Below, piece after piece: positions 6,310 to 7,575 of a stretch of DNA of 7,575 nt. A program made the translations under genes and the position numbers. The DNA is taken from the NCBI GenBank assembly GCA_945787595.1, contig CALZJV010000546.1, positions 1 to 7,575 of the forward strand, in the 5' to 3' direction. Under the pieces are notes generated by a model. It worked only from the letters and a program-made list of their open reading frames with translations, made no database searches and was not told where the DNA came from. Source of the stretch: an uncultured Desulfobacterales bacterium. Its GTDB lineage: Bacteria; Desulfobacterota; Desulfobacteria; Desulfobacterales; JAFDCJ01. The first letter of the stretch is position 1. Each line of letters opens with the position of its first letter.

Positions 6310-6477
6310 TTAGCCCTTCAAAGCACCGGGTTGACGGGATTCCTCACGGCGTTCGAAGCGGGCCAGCTTGGCGACAGGTTTACCGGATTTAGCGATAATG
6401 ATTTCCTCTCCAGCGAGCACTTTTTCAATGAGGGCTGAAAAGTGAGCCTTTGCCTCTGTAATATTGGTAATATACAT
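6310..6477 (-). CDS. Phd/YefM-family type II antitoxin, truncated by an in-frame stop
   Basis: The 55-residue product starts MYITNITEAKAHFSALIEKV and continues with EEIIIAKSGKPVAKL, the typical Phd/YefM DNA-binding fold (beta-helix-helix-beta) that binds operator DNA and represses its own promoter. The ATG at 6477-6475 has AAGGAG (6492-6487) 9 nt upstream; a TTG at 6525 would add an unlikely leader. The chain stops at RQPGALKG, where the family normally continues with a toxin-neutralising tail, and that tail is still encoded in frame after the stop. No PIN-domain or RelE-type toxin gene follows; glnS begins directly after the relic tail. It is therefore an orphan antitoxin. The short form could still act as a DNA-binding repressor, or the gene may be decaying. 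Confidence 0.8.
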   Translation of the reverse strand: MYITNITEAKAHFSALIEKVLAGEEIIIAKSGKPVAKLARFERREESRQPGALKG

Positions 6478-6491
6478 CGGGATAATCTCCT

Positions 6492-6525
6492 TATATAAAC
6501 TGACCAGACCAGATCTGTTTGTCAA
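6492..6525 (-). promoter_or_regulatory. Possible promoter/operator of the antitoxin-glnS unit
   Basis: On the minus strand a perfect TTGACA (6525-6520) precedes an AT-rich TTATATA stretch (6498-6492), but the 20-22 nt gap is longer than usual. Between them lie the palindrome CAGATCTG (6510-6517) and the tandem words GACCA-GACCA (plus strand 6502-6511), plausible operator sequences for a self-regulating antitoxin. Confidence 0.35.
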
Positions 6526-6547
6526 GGGATATTTCCTAAAGATATGA

Positions 6548-6652
6548 AATTCGGCGGAATTCCGAATTGAGCTAAAAGAGACAAGATTAAATCAGGGCCA
6601 GGTTAAAACGCTAGCCGAACTTGCCCGCAAACTCGAGATTTCCAAAGCCAGG
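6548..6652 (+). pseudogene. Helix-turn-helix gene fragment (ParB/KorB or XRE-like)
   Basis: After a TGA at 6545-6547 the plus strand encodes EFRIELKETRLNQGQVKTLA followed by ELARKLEISKAR. The second part matches the helix-turn-helix pattern of ParB-like and related DNA-binding proteins (AELARKLGISRARVTQ). The frame has no ATG, GTG or TTG start or ribosome site. The resemblance stops right after SKAR (about 6652), where the GC-rich palindromic block begins; no VTQILNLL-type continuation was found beyond the block. It is best read as a relic of a larger gene cut by the repeat block. The specific family is uncertain. Confidence 0.45.
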
Positions 6653-6660
6653 CCCTCCCT

Positions 6661-6778
6661 CTCTCCGAGCTGTAGGCTCTACCCTCCGGGGCGTAGTTTC
6701 TACGGGACGGAGTCGAGCTGGAAGCCGGGCTGTAGGCCTACTCTCCGACCCGTAGGCTCGGGTCTACGAGCCGGAGGC
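6661..6778. repeat. Cluster of GC-rich REP-like palindromes
   Basis: Four GTAG...CTAC dyads occur in a row: 6672-6682, 6693-6703, 6732-6741 (perfect GTAGGCCTAC) and 6752-6767. Two of them are enclosed by CTCCG...CGGAG arms, at 6684-6712 and 6743-6776. The last can also fold as GACCCG/CGGGTC (6747-6752 with 6759-6764) or GGCTCG/CGAGCC (6755-6760 with 6767-6772), which are mutually exclusive. Base composition differs sharply from the AT-rich flanks. A shortened inverted relative lies at 1763-1798. No transposase is present. Confidence 0.7.
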
Positions 6779-6831
6779 GGGGCCGGAAGCTTGACCCGGA
6801 TCTATACTACGCTGCAGAGCTGCGAATAATA

Positions 6832-6900
6832 CCCCGTTGGAACCCGTTTAACGGGTGGCCGTGGATTCAGAAATACGTTGGAATCCAGTGGCTAATGGGG
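6832..6900. other. Predicted three-way-junction fold
   Basis: The ends CCCCGTTGG (6832-6840) and CTAATGGGG (6892-6900) can pair over 9 positions (two as G-U). They enclose a hairpin from the odd palindrome ACCCGTTTAACGGGT (6842-6856) and a second one, TGGATTC with GAATCCA (6862-6868 and 6881-6887). This is not a tRNA: stem lengths and loops do not fit. It could be a structured RNA, a mobile-element end or chance; no promoter was identified for it. Confidence 0.35.
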
Positions 6901-7267
6901 CACATGCATGATGTTGAAGACTTGTGTATGCAATATGCAATCGGACACTTCACGAACTAAGGCAAGAGGTCTTCAGTTTTGATATCAAATCCACAACACC
7001 TCCGCCTATGATTATGTCACCGATCCGATTACCCCCTTGGATTCCTGCCTTTCAATAAAAACCGGCGAAAGGTGAGCTGCTGACGTATATCCAAATTAGT
7101 CAAAACAACGGCCATTTCCCGATGGAATTCTGTTTGACAGGGCATCCTCCTTCCGATAATTATAAACACATCGACCATAAAAACTGCATGTTCCCATATC
7201 TCACCCACACAGGATAGGCGGTTAGAATTCATTACAAATAATTTTATTAACAACAGGCGATATTATC
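6901..7267. other. Gene-free stretch upstream of the sensor-type gene
   Basis: No convincing coding region is seen on either strand. A leftward open frame (7253-7029) starts only with TTG and encodes nothing recognisable. The stretch probably serves as the 5' region of the gene at 7268 and contains the possible promoter at 7134-7160. Confidence 0.5.
7134..7160 (+). promoter_or_regulatory. Possible promoter for the gene at 7268
   Basis: A perfect TTGACA (7134-7139) is followed by GATAAT (7155-7160) after a short 15-nt spacer; TATAAA at 7161-7166 is an alternative with too long a spacer. The leader would be about 100 nt. Confidence 0.35.
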
Positions 7268-7575
7268 ATGGCAGAAAAACCGACTTACCGGGAATTGGAG
7301 CAAAGAATCAAGCATTTAGAAAGGGAAGTTTTTAAATATGTGCGCAAGGAAAAGCAGTTTAATGAAAAGCGCCAATTGCTTGAATACAGCCATATAAGGC
7401 GCACCATAAGCCTGATGAAAATTAACGAGGAACTGAATAGAGAGATTAAAAAACTGAATCGATCTGATACAGAAGAATTGGGGCTGGTTTCTCATAGACT
7501 TAAAGAACGAATCAAAGAATTAAATTGTCTCTATGATATCTCAAGTTTTAGGGATGCTACTGATTTTTCACTGGA
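7268..7575 (+). CDS. N-terminal part of a coiled-coil, probable sensor/histidine kinase protein (runs off right edge)
   Basis: The open frame continues past the window end; 102 residues are visible. It opens MAEKPTYRELEQRIKHLERE, a start often seen in PAS-type sensor histidine kinases of Desulfobacterota. It continues with charged, heptad-like helical sequence to about residue 65 and then RLKERIKELNCLYDISSF. The KERIKELNCLY segment commonly links to a GAF or PAS sensor domain ahead of a kinase core. No signal peptide or membrane segment is visible, so this part is probably cytoplasmic. The ATG has only a weak AGG (7255-7257) 10 nt upstream. The domains that would prove kinase activity lie outside the window, so the role is inferred from the N-terminal style alone. 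Confidence 0.75.
   Translation, partial: MAEKPTYRELEQRIKHLEREVFKYVRKEKQFNEKRQLLEYSHIRRTISLMKINEELNREIKKLNRSDTEELGLVSHRLKERIKELNCLYDISSFRDATDFSL

Noticed and set aside
6832..6900. tRNA gene
   Set aside because: The closing stem is 9 bp, there are only two inner hairpins, and the T-loop and anticodon arm signatures are missing.
6735..6957. Open frame containing RWNPFNGWPWIQKYVGIQW
   Set aside because: No start codon in a sensible place, its first part is palindromic repeat, and no family was recognised. The Trp-rich stretch coincides with the predicted fold.
7029..7253. Leftward 74-codon frame upstream of the sensor-type gene
   Set aside because: TTG start, no ribosome site, no recognised domain, and it covers the probable promoter of the gene at 7268.

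Overview
The window looks like chromosomal DNA of an anaerobic deltaproteobacterium, most likely Desulfobacterota (Desulfobacterales-like). This is inferred from a NifU-type scaffold protein, an AmmeMemoRadiSam protein B gene, a CysQ plus GDP-fucose synthase pair, a bacterial GlnRS, a four-helix-bundle (23S rRNA IVP-like) protein, and a sensor-type protein opening with MAEKPTYRELEQRI. No rRNA, tRNA, CRISPR array or complete insertion sequence was found.

Layout. 1-305 (-) is the start of a nifU/iscU-like gene running off the left edge. 306-764 is a divergent intergenic region with a good sigma70-type promoter (TAGACA-N17-TATACT) facing right. 765-1625 (+) is amrB. 1626-2040 has no gene and is a patchwork of degenerate 7- and 8-nt tandem repeats around a short GC-rich palindrome. 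2041-2889 (+) cysQ and 2925-3974 (+) fcl are 35 nt apart and probably co-transcribed. 3975-4093 separates these from a leftward set: a truncated Phd/YefM-like antitoxin (6477-6310), glnS (6235-4493) and a four-helix-bundle protein (4435-4094), read in that order on the minus strand. 6526-7267 has no intact gene: it holds a helix-turn-helix relic, a block of GC-rich palindromes, a predicted three-way-junction fold and a possible promoter. 7268-7575 (+) is the 5' end of a coiled-coil, probably sensor or histidine kinase, gene.

The genes have housekeeping or cell-surface roles: Fe-S assembly, 3',5'-ADP removal, GDP-L-fucose synthesis and glutaminyl-tRNA formation. No novel multi-gene system is evident. 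The striking signal is the load of short-period repeats and palindromes, and how often they enter genes. An 8-nt CAATCAAC array lies inside fcl and a matching one lies just upstream of cysQ. A perfect 8-bp hairpin encodes a Gly/Ser/Ala-rich insertion in CysQ. An 8-nt array supplies the last codons and stop of glnS and the leader of the next gene. GC-rich palindromes follow directly on a broken HTH gene. The antitoxin also appears to carry a single in-frame stop, with the rest of its reading frame intact down to glnS.
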